The notes under the pieces are model-generated. The model was given only the letters and a program-made list of their open reading frames with translations. It searched no databases and was not told the DNA's origin. A program made the position numbers and the translations under genes. Positions 27,250 through 34,847 of a DNA stretch of 64,000 bases are shown piece by piece. Numbering within the stretch: position 1 is the stretch's first letter; the number at the start of each line of letters is the position of its first letter. Location of the stretch: the NCBI GenBank assembly GCA_041657845.1, contig JBBABD010000002.1, positions 1 to 64,000 of the forward strand, given 5' to 3'. The stretch is from Parcubacteria group bacterium (lineage in GTDB: Bacteria; Patescibacteriota; Minisyncoccia; Moranbacterales; JAKLHP01).

Positions 27250-27283
27250 AAAAAGTTATTTAAAATAAAAAGCCTAGAATTAA

Positions 27284-27320
27284 CCGATGCAGACACCCAA
27301 CGCGGACTACAGAGCATCGG
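27284..27320 (+). promoter_or_regulatory. Ribosome-binding-site leader hairpin, gene A2
   Basis: CCGATGC/GCATCGG with loop agacacccaacgcggactacaga, directly followed by an AAGGAGATA ribosome-binding site. It is a second copy of the A1 leader. Confidence 0.65.
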
Positions 27321-27333
27321 ATAAGGAGATAAA

Positions 27334-27570
27334 ATGAAGATGATAGATAGAGAACAATTAAGTTCGTTTCAGCGTGTTTGCGCTCATCCTCAAGGAGCAC
27401 TCGTTATTCTTGGAATGATGAGAGTTCTCGCTAATCAGGGGGCAGCAGAGGATCTGGTAGAGGAAATGAATAAGCTCATTCCTATCTACGATGAAATTTT
27501 CGATTCAGATCCTCGTCCGCTTTTGTTCCCAGAATTGATAAAAGAGATATTCTTTTATCAAGATGGATAA
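27334..27570 (+). CDS. Small orphan protein, cassette A2
   Basis: The 78 residues look helical and soluble, with a hydrophobic core segment (ALVILGMMRVLANQGAAEDL) and a C-terminus rich in aromatic residues. A strong ribosome-binding site and flanking hairpins define it as a separate cassette. No family is recognised. Confidence 0.65.
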   Translation: MKMIDREQLSSFQRVCAHPQGALVILGMMRVLANQGAAEDLVEEMNKLIPIYDEIFDSDPRPLLFPELIKEIFFYQDG

Positions 27571-27582
27571 GGAACAGCAAAA

Positions 27583-27654
27583 GGCAAGAAAGTTGAATCT
27601 AACTTTCTTGCCTCTCTCTAAAAGATTTTTAGGAATAGAAGTTTTTTAGAGGGA
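27583..27654 (+). other. Intercistronic hairpin pair A2/A3 (GAATCT hexaloop)
   Basis: Hairpin 1 (27583-27612) is GGCAAGAAAGTT-GAATCT-AACTTTCTTGCC, perfect over 12 bp. Hairpin 2 (27614-27654) pairs CTCTCTAAAAGATTTTT with AAGTTTTTTAGAGGG. Confidence 0.82.
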
Positions 27655-27682
27655 AAAAACAAAAATCAAAGGGAGGGTTGCT

Positions 27683-27928
27683 ATGAAAGAAACAATGTTC
27701 TATTCAAGAGTGGGTTGTGTATTTGTGCTGATGATGATCGGTGTTTACTGGATCTGGAAAATTCCTATGAAATGGTGTCTGGAAATCTTGGATGTAGGCC
27801 TGCTAGCGGTGATTCCACTTGTAATAATTGTCGAGTGGACAATTATCTGCTTGGCGATTGCAATCGGCGCTTTGCTTTACACAATCGAAAAAATAAGGAG
27901 GCATAGGCAAACAAAAGGTAGCGGTTGA
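27683..27928 (+). CDS. Small two-helix membrane protein, cassette A3
   Basis: The 81 residues contain two transmembrane helices (about 8-26 and 36-67) and a short basic tail. A GGGAGG ribosome-binding site precedes it. Its stop codon lies inside the terminal hairpin, whose stem encodes the last residues. No family is recognised. It may be the membrane partner of the receiver-like A1 protein, which is speculation from the operon. Confidence 0.65.
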   Translation: MKETMFYSRVGCVFVLMMIGVYWIWKIPMKWCLEILDVGLLAVIPLVIIVEWTIICLAIAIGALLYTIEKIRRHRQTKGSG

Positions 27929-27948
27929 ATCTAACCACTGCCTTTTTT
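27914..27948 (+). terminator. Locus A operon terminator with GAATCT loop
   Basis: AAAGGTAGCGGTT-GAATCT-AACCACTGCCTTTTTT is the third GAATCT hairpin of the operon and the only one with a U-run. Confidence 0.85.
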
Positions 27949-27965
27949 CTTTTGTAAAGAAATAT

Positions 27966-29426
27966 TTATTTCACCCAGTGTTTCTTTTTGATTTCCTCAT
28001 CATCTTCTTCTTTCTTTTCTTCAATTTTTTCTTTGGCCATTTTACGGAGTTTTTCCAAGTCAACTTTGTCCAGTTCCAAAGCTCTTTGGGAAAGATATTT
28101 TTTGGTATTTTTTTTGGCATCCTCAATCACTTCGGAAAGAAGAACATCCAGAATGGTTCCGATCTTCGGTCCCGGTTTTATTTTCAAAACTTTCATCAGA
28201 TCATTGCCGTTTATTTTCAGCATCTTTACGGAAATAGCATCGCTCGAAACTTTGTCGATAATATATTCAAGGTGACGAAGTTTGTATGGCTTGGCTTTCG
28301 GAACCCCAGATCCCAATCTATCAGAAATGCGAAGGTCAATGAGATCCTTGATATTTTCCAGGCCAACTTTCTTGATAAGGCGTCTCACGGAACTTTCCCC
28401 TACTTCATCCGGGTTGTAATAGAACATGTGGTTGTCGATGAGCAGGATTGTTTTTTCAACAACATCATTAGAAAATCGGAGGCGCTTTAATATTTTTTCC
28501 GCCACTTTTTTTCCGACATGATCGTGATTGTAAAATGTCGCATTTTCTCCTTCCCCTCTTTTGGTCTGGGGTTTGGCGATGTCATGCAGAAGCGCAGCCA
28601 AACGCACCTCTAATTTTTTGGAAGGACAAAATTTCAAAGACAACAGATTGTGTTTATAGATAGTATAAATATGATGGCGATTTTGTTTTACGCCGTATCC
28701 CTTTTCCAATTCGGGAATGATGAAATTTAAAAGTCCTGTTTCGTGGAGCATCTCAATTCCTTCAGATGGCTGGTCGGATAAAATAATTTTTTGAAGTTCA
28801 TCTTTAATTCTTTCTTCGGCGACATATTGTAAATTTTTAGCATTCTTCTTTACCGCTTCCAGTGTTTTCTTTTCGATTTCAAAATTTAATTCGCAGGCGA
28901 ATCGGATAGCTCTCATCATGCGCAATGCGTCTTCATTAAATCTTTCATTGGGATTCCTTACGGCTCGGATATTTTTATTTTCTAAATCTTTCTGTCCATC
29001 AAACAGATCAATTATTTCAAAATCACTTTTGACTTTTGACCTTTGACCTTTGACTTCGACAGCCAAAGCATTAAGGGTAAAATCTCTCCGTCCCAGATCC
29101 TCGGCTAAAGTTTTTGCAAACTTAACCTCATCCGGATGGCGCTTGTCGGAATATTTTTGTTCGATGCGGAAAGTAGTCGCTTCGACTATTGGAATATTTT
29201 CATCCTCGGTTTTTATTCCGACCGTAAAGAATTTGTTTTCGTAAAAACTATCCGGAAAAACTTCCATTATTTCTTCCGGCTTGGCATTAGTGGTGATGTC
29301 CCAATCTTTCGGCTGGCGGTCCATCAGTAAATCGCGCACGCATCCACCGACAATGTACGCTTCAAAGCTATTTTCTTGAAGTTTTTGCAATATCTCCAAA
29401 ACTGATTTTGGAATTTTTGATAACAT
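27966..29426 (-). CDS. cca: CCA-adding tRNA nucleotidyltransferase with HD domain
   Basis: Adds or repairs the 3' CCA of tRNAs, essential here because the tRNA genes in this window do not encode CCA. The 486 residues begin with the class II nucleotidyltransferase head AYIVGGCVRDLLMDRQPKDWDI (Gly-Gly and Asp-x-Asp), then RRDFTLNALAV and the neck/body. An HD phosphohydrolase domain is marked by ALLHDIAKP (about 285). The C-terminal tail is highly charged. A short in-frame stretch (VKGQRSKVKSD) is encoded by a tttgacctttgac repeat and looks inserted. Confidence 0.94.
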   Translation of the reverse strand: MLSKIPKSVLEILQKLQENSFEAYIVGGCVRDLLMDRQPKDWDITTNAKPEEIMEVFPDSFYENKFFTVGIKTEDENIPIVEATTFRIEQKYSDKRHPDEVKFAKTLAEDLGRRDFTLNALAVEVKGQRSKVKSDFEIIDLFDGQKDLENKNIRAVRNPNERFNEDALRMMRAIRFACELNFEIEKKTLEAVKKNAKNLQYVAEERIKDELQKIILSDQPSEGIEMLHETGLLNFIIPELEKGYGVKQNRHHIYTIYKHNLLSLKFCPSKKLEVRLAALLHDIAKPQTKRGEGENATFYNHDHVGKKVAEKILKRLRFSNDVVEKTILLIDNHMFYYNPDEVGESSVRRLIKKVGLENIKDLIDLRISDRLGSGVPKAKPYKLRHLEYIIDKVSSDAISVKMLKINGNDLMKVLKIKPGPKIGTILDVLLSEVIEDAKKNTKKYLSQRALELDKVDLEKLRKMAKEKIEEKKEEDDEEIKKKHWVK

Positions 29427-29436
29427 ATTTCTTTGG

Positions 29437-29510
29437 TGCTCTCGGCAGGAATCGAACCTACGACGGCCCGCCTTAGGACGGCGGCGCTCTATCCACTGAG
29501 CTACGAGAGC
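29437..29510 (-). tRNA. tRNA-Arg(CCT)
   Basis: Acceptor GCTCTCG/CGAGAGC, anticodon stem CCGCC/GGCGG with loop GTCCTAA (anticodon CCT), T-loop GTTCGATTC; the gene ends ACC, not CCA. Confidence 0.92.
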
Positions 29511-29519
29511 AAATTAAAA

Positions 29520-30146
29520 TTATTCAGTTTCTAATATTTGTTCAGAAATTTTATCTATTAAGGAATGCATTAATTTCAGAATATTGTGACCGCGTTTTAT
29601 AGTCACTCGGCACATTCCATATTTAGTTCTTCCTCCTGTTCCGCCATCATTAAAGCGTATAATAAATTTTCTTTTTGAAATTTTTGTATTTTTAGACCAG
29701 TATTTTAAACACTTGTCTCTATCCATTCCAGAAAAATATCTAATAGTTATTCCAATAGAATCATTTGATATATTGAGATAGTCTCTTAAAATTTTTAAAT
29801 AAACCTGAATCATTTTTCCATCAGAATTAATAAACTCGCATACTTTTTTACTGCCTTCGCTCCAATAAAGCATCGCTATCGCTATATATAATTCTCTCTC
29901 TGGATTTTTTAGCAAATTGATAGCCTTTTCTTTTGCAAGTTCTATATTCTGTTGTTTTCGTTTCGCACTTCCTCCTCTTTTTGAATTTAATACTGAAACA
30001 TATGCAGGCAGCACTTTGACATTATGAATATGGTGCCATACGGTAGTTTTTGGTATGGATAATTTTTTTACAAGTTCAGGTATGCTATATCCAATCTTTC
30101 TTAGCTCTTTTAGCTTTTTTATTTTTTCTGATGAATGTATTCGCAT
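29520..30146 (-). CDS. HTH protein with putative homing-endonuclease-like domain
   Basis: The 208 residues start with a helix-turn-helix of resolvase or recombinase type (LKELRKIGYSIPELVKKLSIPKTTVWHHI). The remainder (AIAMLYWSEGSKK, EFINSDGKMIQVYLKILRDYL, VTIKRGHNILKLMHSLIDKI) has the spacing of degenerate LAGLIDADG-like domains found in stand-alone CPR and archaeal proteins. The catalytic acid is not certain. It stops 9 bp from tRNA-Arg on the same strand, a frequent location for mobile endonuclease genes. The assignment is by eye. Confidence 0.55.
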   Translation of the reverse strand: MRIHSSEKIKKLKELRKIGYSIPELVKKLSIPKTTVWHHIHNVKVLPAYVSVLNSKRGGSAKRKQQNIELAKEKAINLLKNPERELYIAIAMLYWSEGSKKVCEFINSDGKMIQVYLKILRDYLNISNDSIGITIRYFSGMDRDKCLKYWSKNTKISKRKFIIRFNDGGTGGRTKYGMCRVTIKRGHNILKLMHSLIDKISEQILETE

Positions 30147-30267
30147 ATTTCTATTATATAGTACCTAATAGAAATAGCAAGTGCTCTTTTACAATAAAAA
30201 GCATTTACTAATCAACGTCTATAAATCCAACAAAAAAAGAATAAATTGAAAAACTAAAGTTATCTTG

Positions 30268-30340
30268 TGGACCGTACCGGGATCGAACCGGTTACCTCTG
30301 CTATGCCATAGCAACGCTCTACCAATTGAGCTAACGGCCC
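30268..30340 (-). tRNA. tRNA-Ala(GGC)
   Basis: Acceptor GGGCCGT/ACGGTCC (one G-U), anticodon stem TTGCT/AGCAG with loop ATGGCAT (anticodon GGC), T-loop GTTCGATCC. Confidence 0.93.
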
Positions 30341-30392
30341 AGATTTTTTAAATTTACATAACTAATCATAACAACTTTTGGCGATTGGTCAA

Positions 30393-30431
30393 TAAAAAAA
30401 CAAGGCCTGCTTAGGATTTCCCAAGCAGGCC
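30393..30431 (-). terminator. Terminator of the nitronate monooxygenase gene
   Basis: Minus strand GGCCTGCTTGGG/CCTAAGCAGGCC stem followed by TTGTTTTTTT, five bases past the stop. Confidence 0.88.
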
Positions 30432-30435
30432 AATT

Positions 30436-31560
30436 TCAATCTTCAACGATTCCTGTAATCAACTCTTTCATAAGAGTTTTTACAGGCAATATTTTGTCTA
30501 CCCTATAGCCATTTGTTCCAACGGTATAGAGCGGTTCTTCTTTATCTGAATTGTATCCGGCCGAAGAAAGAAGACCATTGCAAATACAGAAGTAATCGCC
30601 AGAATCTGAATTGGCCGGACAGGTAAGCCAGTTGCCGTCTCTACCTCTAAGAAGAACATACCCCTTGTCGCATCGCGGCTTTCTTGCGTTTCTCTCAGCT
30701 GAGATGAATCCGGGCGCCTGACGAATAACGCGAAAGGGCAAACCGCAGGGCGAACCCGGGCGACGGACAACAATTATGTCTTCCTTGCCTGCATTCACGA
30801 CAGTCTGTTTGTATTCTGGAGTTGCACTGCTCTCTTCCGTAGCCAGAAAACGAGTGCCCATCTGTACTCCATCCGCTCCCAAACGAAGGAAACGCAGGAT
30901 ATCCTCTCGCGTGAAGATACCGCCGGCTACGATAACCGGAAGATCCCCATATTTTTGAGCTGTTTCCTTAACGGGAGGAAGGAGGTTTTCGAGTTTATTT
31001 GAGTCCAAAACAAGTTCATCGAACTTGAACCCGAGGTGACCGCCGGCCAGCGGGCCTTCAAGGACAACCGCGTCCGGCCTATACCCGCTCCTCTCCCACT
31101 TGCGACAGATGAGTTCAAGGGCCCTGGCCGAAGAGACGATGGGAATAAGCGCTGTGTCTCCGGGGGATTTAATGGTCGGAAGGGTCATTGGCAACCCTGC
31201 ACCGGAGATAATCACGTCTATTCCGGCATCTATAGCACCCTTAACGGAGTCCTCATAGTCGCGCATCAACGCCACCATAATGTTGATACCGGTAACGCCT
31301 CCTCCGGCTTTTGCCAGCTCCAACTCCTCGCGCACTGCCTCGTAAGTTGACATTTTCTTGTTGAGTCTCTTGGATACGACCCTGTCTATACCGGCGCTCG
31401 AAACAATCCCGAGACCCCCCTCACGAGCGACTGCCAAAGCGAGTGGATAAAGAGATACTCCTACGCCCATTCCACCCTGAATGATTGGTATCGTTATACG
31501 CTTTCCCTTTATTATAAGGGATGGTAACGATGAATCTTTTTGTTCTTTTTCTTTTTTCAT
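30436..31560 (-). CDS. Nitronate monooxygenase / NPD-like FMN enzyme
   Basis: FMN-dependent TIM-barrel enzyme of 374 residues. The N-terminal motif is IPIIQGGMGVGVSLYPLA. Further motifs are ISGAGLPMTLP, LEGPLAGGHLGF (catalytic His region), VIVAGGIFTREDILRFL and GADGVQMGTRFLATEES. This is the nitronate monooxygenase/enoyl-reductase (FabK) superfamily. The C-terminal extension (about 300-374) contains four cysteines (CDKGYVLL, LTCPAN, YFCICNGLL), unusual for nitronate monooxygenases and perhaps metal binding. The coding region is clearly GC-richer than its neighbours and has its own terminator, suggesting acquisition by transfer. Confidence 0.87.
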   Translation of the reverse strand: MKKEKEQKDSSLPSLIIKGKRITIPIIQGGMGVGVSLYPLALAVAREGGLGIVSSAGIDRVVSKRLNKKMSTYEAVREELELAKAGGGVTGINIMVALMRDYEDSVKGAIDAGIDVIISGAGLPMTLPTIKSPGDTALIPIVSSARALELICRKWERSGYRPDAVVLEGPLAGGHLGFKFDELVLDSNKLENLLPPVKETAQKYGDLPVIVAGGIFTREDILRFLRLGADGVQMGTRFLATEESSATPEYKQTVVNAGKEDIIVVRRPGSPCGLPFRVIRQAPGFISAERNARKPRCDKGYVLLRGRDGNWLTCPANSDSGDYFCICNGLLSSAGYNSDKEEPLYTVGTNGYRVDKILPVKTLMKELITGIVED

Positions 31561-31679
31561 TTCACACCCCTTTTCTTTTTATTTTGTTGTATAAGAGCTG
31601 AACAGCAATAACAAAATTATATCACGAAAGCATCTTATAAGTAATGTTGGAGAATTAAAGAATGATGTATAATTATATT

Positions 31680-33188
31680 ATGCAGAAATTAGTTAATCAT
31701 TTGAATAAGTTAGAAGTGTGGTTTTTTTATGGATTTCTAATTACGTTTACGCTTTCAGTTAGGAAGGTTTTGTTTTTTTATTCAATCAGGGGTCAATTCA
31801 ATGAATATACGGGAGTTTATTTGTATTTGTCTGATATTTTTCTTTTGTTGGTGCTATTGAGCAGGGGGCTTGATATACTACACAATAAAATAATAAATAA
31901 GTCAAGCACTATTATTGGTTATAAGGCTTATTTAAAGCAAAAAATTGTTATAATTCCGCTGATACTGATAATTCTTTCCTTCGCTAGCGTTTTCTGGTCA
32001 ATCAACTGGCAAGTGGCTTTTTTCAGATCATTAAAACTACTTGAATTTTACTTACTTTATTTGTGGGTTATTTTTAGAATGTTCCACGTGGAAAGTGAAA
32101 ATAACGAAAGATGTTCCACGTGGAACATCTTCAGTAACTCTGCCAGTATTATTATATTCACAGGAGTAATTCAGTCTATTGTTGGAATCTGGCAATTTGT
32201 TATTCAAAAATCGATCGGATTAACTTGGCTTAAGGAAAGCATCCTTTCTCCAGATATTTCAGGAGTAGCCAAGGTTGTGTTTGGTGGAGAAAAATACATT
32301 AGAGCTTACGGTTTATTTCCTCATCCCAATATTCTAGGTGGGTTTCTAGTTTTATCAATAACCCTAACTCTTGCTTTTTTAAAGCCATTTAATTTATTAA
32401 AAAATCTTAAAAATAGCAAAAATGAAGAGAATATGATTAATCCCAGTCAAAATGTTCCACGTGGAACATTTAATGGGACAAACCTAGAACTTCAGAAAAA
32501 TAATATATGTTCCACGTGGAACATTTGGCTAGATTATTTTATTTTGGGCATTCAATTGCTAGCTTTATTTTTAACTTTTTCAAAATCTGCTTGGATTGGA
32601 GTAACTATTGCTTTGGCGTATGTTTTGATCAGAAATGTTCCACGTGGAACATTGCGCAGGATAAGCGAGAAAAATTTTAAATATTTTGCTTTAATTGGGG
32701 GAATAATTATTTTGCTAATTTTCTTGGTTAAGCCAGATTGGCATTCAATAGCGGGAAAAAGTATCGATGATAGAATATTTTATTTAAATGTTTCACGTGG
32801 AACATTTTTTGAAAATCCTGTTTTTGGAGTTGGATCTGGACAGTTTGTTTTAAATTTAGAAACTATTGAAAATATCCAGGAGTGGCAATTCCAGCCGGTT
32901 CATAATGTATTTTTGCTTATCTTAAATGAATTGGGAATTATTGGTCTTTGTTTATTCGTTTGGTTTGTTCGGAAAATGATCAGAAATGTTCCACGTGGAA
33001 CATTTTTAACAAATAATTATCTTAGCGCTATATTTTTTGGATTTTTATTTATAATGCTTTTTGATCATTATTTTTGGGATATTCAGCAAGGACAGATAAT
33101 GCTTTGGTTCGTTTTGGGCTTACTATCTGGGGGCAAGATGTGGACAAGTAAAAAATTTAATACTTATCCACAAGATAAAGCCAAATAA
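31680..33188 (+). CDS. O-antigen ligase/polymerase-like membrane protein carrying parS sites
   Basis: About 502 residues with about ten transmembrane helices. The cytosolic or lumenal loop FGGEKYIRAYGLFPHPNILGGFL and a later FENPVFGVGSGQF are typical of Wzy/WaaL-type O-antigen ligases, so it probably polymerises or transfers a surface glycan. Several loops carry NVPRGTF or CSTWNI peptides, the two translations of ATGTTCCACGTGGAACAT; the protein has been shaped by inserted ParB sites. Frame and fold appear intact. The ATG at 31680 is chosen; a TATAAT lies at 31668-31673, so two upstream ATGs are less likely. Confidence 0.83.
   Translation: MQKLVNHLNKLEVWFFYGFLITFTLSVRKVLFFYSIRGQFNEYTGVYLYLSDIFLLLVLLSRGLDILHNKIINKSSTIIGYKAYLKQKIVIIPLILIILSFASVFWSINWQVAFFRSLKLLEFYLLYLWVIFRMFHVESENNERCSTWNIFSNSASIIIFTGVIQSIVGIWQFVIQKSIGLTWLKESILSPDISGVAKVVFGGEKYIRAYGLFPHPNILGGFLVLSITLTLAFLKPFNLLKNLKNSKNEENMINPSQNVPRGTFNGTNLELQKNNICSTWNIWLDYFILGIQLLALFLTFSKSAWIGVTIALAYVLIRNVPRGTLRRISEKNFKYFALIGGIIILLIFLVKPDWHSIAGKSIDDRIFYLNVSRGTFFENPVFGVGSGQFVLNLETIENIQEWQFQPVHNVFLLILNELGIIGLCLFVWFVRKMIRNVPRGTFLTNNYLSAIFFGFLFIMLFDHYFWDIQQGQIMLWFVLGLLSGGKMWTSKKFNTYPQDKAK
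32080..33002. promoter_or_regulatory. Cluster of seven parS-like ParB binding sites
   Basis: The 16-mer TGTTCCACGTGGAACA occurs perfectly at 32112, 32453, 32508, 32636 and 32987. TGTTTCACGTGGAACA (one change) is at 32789 and TGTTCCACGTGGAAAG (two changes) at 32080. The sequence agrees with known bacterial parS. It is established that parS sites cluster near oriC and recruit ParB and SMC; the dnaA-dnaN region is about 21 kb away here. All copies lie inside one coding sequence. Confidence 0.88.
33139..33172. promoter_or_regulatory. Pair of divergent DnaA-box-like sites
   Basis: TGTGGACAA (33139-33147, reverse complement TTGTCCACA) and TTATCCACA (33164-33172) face each other at the end of the parS-bearing gene. 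The second matches the DnaA-box consensus exactly. Confidence 0.45.
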
Positions 33189-33240
33189 CTTGACAAATGA
33201 TATAATTTATTGTTTGGTATGAAATTAAAAAAATTTCCTA

Positions 33241-33269
33241 TTGACAACTACTAAAAATAGGCATATAAT
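33241..33269 (+). promoter_or_regulatory. Sigma-70-type promoter
   Basis: TTGACA, 17-bp spacer, TATAAT, upstream of the 57-residue gene at 33311. Confidence 0.85.
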
Positions 33270-33310
33270 TTAGAGTTAAAAAAATAATTTAATAAGTTAT
33301 CTCTAAATAT

Positions 33311-33484
33311 ATGTCTAAGCGGGAATTGCTTGAAAAGCTGAAATATTTTATTGCATTTCAGGCTAATCAGTTTTCGAGCGGAAATTGGAGAGATGCCGAT
33401 TTGGCTGAAAATGAAATCAAAAAACTAGAAGAGAAGATATTAAACTTTGGGATTAAATCAAACCGTTGGATAGAAATAAGATAG
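33311..33484 (+). CDS. Small helical protein, 57 aa
   Basis: Encodes 57 residues (MSKRELLEKLKYFIAFQ...) that look like two amphipathic helices. A consensus promoter 42 bp upstream and a terminator 15 bp downstream give it a complete transcription unit. No ribosome-binding site is obvious. No family is recognised. Confidence 0.65.
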   Translation: MSKRELLEKLKYFIAFQANQFSSGNWRDADLAENEIKKLEEKILNFGIKSNRWIEIR

Positions 33485-33498
33485 TTTTTTAACAGAAC

Positions 33499-33531
33499 AA
33501 ACGCTTTCATAGGAATAGCGTTTGTTTTTTT
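33499..33531 (+). terminator. Terminator of the 57-aa gene
   Basis: AAACGCT/AGCGTTT stem, 11-base loop, then GTTTTTTT. Confidence 0.85.
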
Positions 33532-33711
33532 ATTTATTTGACAAAATATTTTTATATGTTAATAATAGTATGGGCTTAAAACCCATATTTAAACTCAAAA
33601 AATATTGACTAAATGAGCTTTTATCTGTATGCTAAAAAAGCTTTTTAATTTATAGTTTAACCTGCCTATAAGCATTGTTTTGTTGTTTGTGGTTTTGCAG
33701 GGCATTTTTTT

Positions 33712-34149
33712 ATGAAAAAGAAAATTACAGAATTCAACTCGACTCAAAGAGAGAGAAAAATTCCAGATCTTCGAAGCGGAGATATTGTGAAAATAACTAG
33801 GAAAATAAAAGAAGGCGAGAAAGAAACTTCCCAAGTTTTTGAAGGGATAATTATTGCTATCAAAGGCAAACAAAGTTCTTCGCCAACAATGACAGTGAGA
33901 AAAGTTTCCCATGGAGTAGGCACTGAGCTTATTCTTCCTATCTTTTCTCCTGGCATCAGTAAAATAGTTTTAGTAAAAAGAGCCAAAGTAAGACGAGCTA
34001 AACTTTATTATATCCGAGAAAAATCTACCAAATCCCTGAAACTCAAGTACAAAAATCTTTCAGAATTTGCTAAAATAGATGAGGAGCCAAAGAAAGAAGA
34101 TCCTAAAGAAGAGGTAGTGAAAGAAGTAGAAGAAATTGAAAGTAAATAA
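33712..34149 (+). CDS. rplS: 50S ribosomal protein L19
   Basis: Binds at the 30S-50S interface near the 23S rRNA B6 bridge. The 145 residues include the L19 core (IPDLRSGDIVKITRKIKEG, QVFEGIIIAIKG, HGVGTELILPIFSPGISKI, KRAKVRRAKLYYIREKS). An extra acidic/basic tail of about 30 residues is absent from most bacteria. The upstream region (33600-33711) holds small hairpins, including cctgcc...gcagggc next to the ATG, and could be a ribosomal leader, although this is not proven. It leads into a tRNA cluster. Confidence 0.95.
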   Translation: MKKKITEFNSTQRERKIPDLRSGDIVKITRKIKEGEKETSQVFEGIIIAIKGKQSSSPTMTVRKVSHGVGTELILPIFSPGISKIVLVKRAKVRRAKLYYIREKSTKSLKLKYKNLSEFAKIDEEPKKEDPKEEVVKEVEEIESK

Positions 34150-34166
34150 TCTTATTGCATATAAAA

Positions 34167-34186
34167 CGTCTGCCACTTAGCAGACG
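34167..34186. repeat. Short palindrome before tRNA-Leu
   Basis: CGTCTGC-cactta-GCAGACG, perfect 7-bp stem; it may mark processing between rplS mRNA and the tRNA cluster. Confidence 0.6.
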
Positions 34187-34190
34187 GGAA

Positions 34191-34274
34191 GCGGACGTGG
34201 CGGAACTGGTATACGCGCTACCTTGAGGTGGTAGTGGGAGCAATCCCGTGGAGGTTCAAGTCCTCTCGTTCGCA
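34191..34274 (+). tRNA. tRNA-Leu(GAG)
   Basis: Acceptor GCGGACG/CGTTCGC, anticodon stem CTACC/GGTAG with loop TTGAGGT (anticodon GAG), long variable arm. Confidence 0.94.
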
Positions 34275-34280
34275 CTTTTT

Positions 34281-34354
34281 GGACGATTGGCTCAGTTGGT
34301 TAGAGCGTCTCGTTTACACCGAGAAGGTCGTAGGTTCGAATCCTACATCGTCCA
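34281..34354 (+). tRNA. tRNA-Val(TAC)
   Basis: Acceptor GGACGAT/ATCGTCC, anticodon stem TCTCG/CGAGA with loop TTTACAC (anticodon TAC). Confidence 0.95.
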
Positions 34355-34377
34355 CTTTGATGATATAATAATAGAGT

Positions 34378-34449
34378 GCCGGACTAGCTCAGTGGTAGAG
34401 CGAAGGACTGAAAATCCTTGCGTCCCCAGTTCAATTCTGGGGTCCGGCA
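34378..34449 (+). tRNA. tRNA-Phe(GAA)
   Basis: Acceptor GCCGGAC/GTCCGGC, anticodon stem AAGGA/TCCTT with loop CTGAAAA (anticodon GAA). Confidence 0.94.
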
Positions 34450-34459
34450 CAATTTCAAT

Positions 34460-34531
34460 GGGACCATAGCTCAGCGGTAGAGCAGGCGGCTCATAACCGC
34501 TTGGTCGTAGGTTCGAATCCTACTGGTCCCA
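34460..34531 (+). tRNA. tRNA with CAT anticodon (elongator Met or Ile2)
   Basis: Acceptor GGGACCA/TGGTCCC with normal G1-C72, so not initiator. Anticodon loop CTCATAA (CAT). TilS in this window implies that one CAT tRNA is an Ile2 species; which one this is cannot be settled by eye. Confidence 0.9.
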
Positions 34532-34624
34532 CAAATTAAATCAAAAGTTGAAAAATCAAAGTTAAAAATTATCTAATTTTATTTTGTTTGAAAACTGAAA
34601 ATTAGTAATTGAAAATTCTGATTT
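34532..34624. repeat. AT-rich spacer with AAGTTGAAAA/GAAAATT words
   Basis: A low-complexity stretch between two tRNAs with no ORF, of the same word type as the spacers at 43905 and 49078. Confidence 0.5.
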
Positions 34625-34696
34625 GCGGGTATCGTATAATGGCTTTTACACGTCCTTGCCAAGGACGAAATGGGGGTTCGATTCCCCCTACCCGCT
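34625..34696 (+). tRNA. tRNA-Gly(GCC)
   Basis: Acceptor GCGGGTA/TACCCGC, anticodon stem CGTCC/GGACG with loop TTGCCAA (anticodon GCC). Confidence 0.95.
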
Positions 34697-34704
34697 CAAT
34701 TTTT

Positions 34705-34733
34705 AAAAAAGCAGCTTTATCAAGCTGTTTTTT
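34705..34733 (+). terminator. Terminator of the rplS-tRNA cluster
   Basis: AAAAAAGCAGCTT/AAGCTGTTTTTT stem-loop with loop TATC. Confidence 0.88.
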
Positions 34734-34753
34734 GCTATTAAACATTGCTAACA

Positions 34754-34782
34754 TTGACAATAATAAAATATTAAGCTATAAA
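34754..34782 (+). promoter_or_regulatory. Promoter of the solo cassette gene in locus B
   Basis: TTGACA, 17-bp spacer, TATAAA. A 60-base leader with small inverted repeats (ctgc...gcag) precedes the ATG. Confidence 0.75.
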
Positions 34783-34847
34783 TAATATTCTGCTGAACTG
34801 CAGAAGCTCGGGCTTACTCGAGTAAATCTCTTGAATTGGAGGTTGAT

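Noticed and set aside
27176..27268. TTG-initiated 30-codon ORF after AAGGAGGTGAAC across the A1/A2 hairpins
   Set aside because: It is encoded almost wholly by the hairpin pair, and the equivalent hairpins elsewhere have no such start. Probably chance, although the ribosome-binding-like site is notable.
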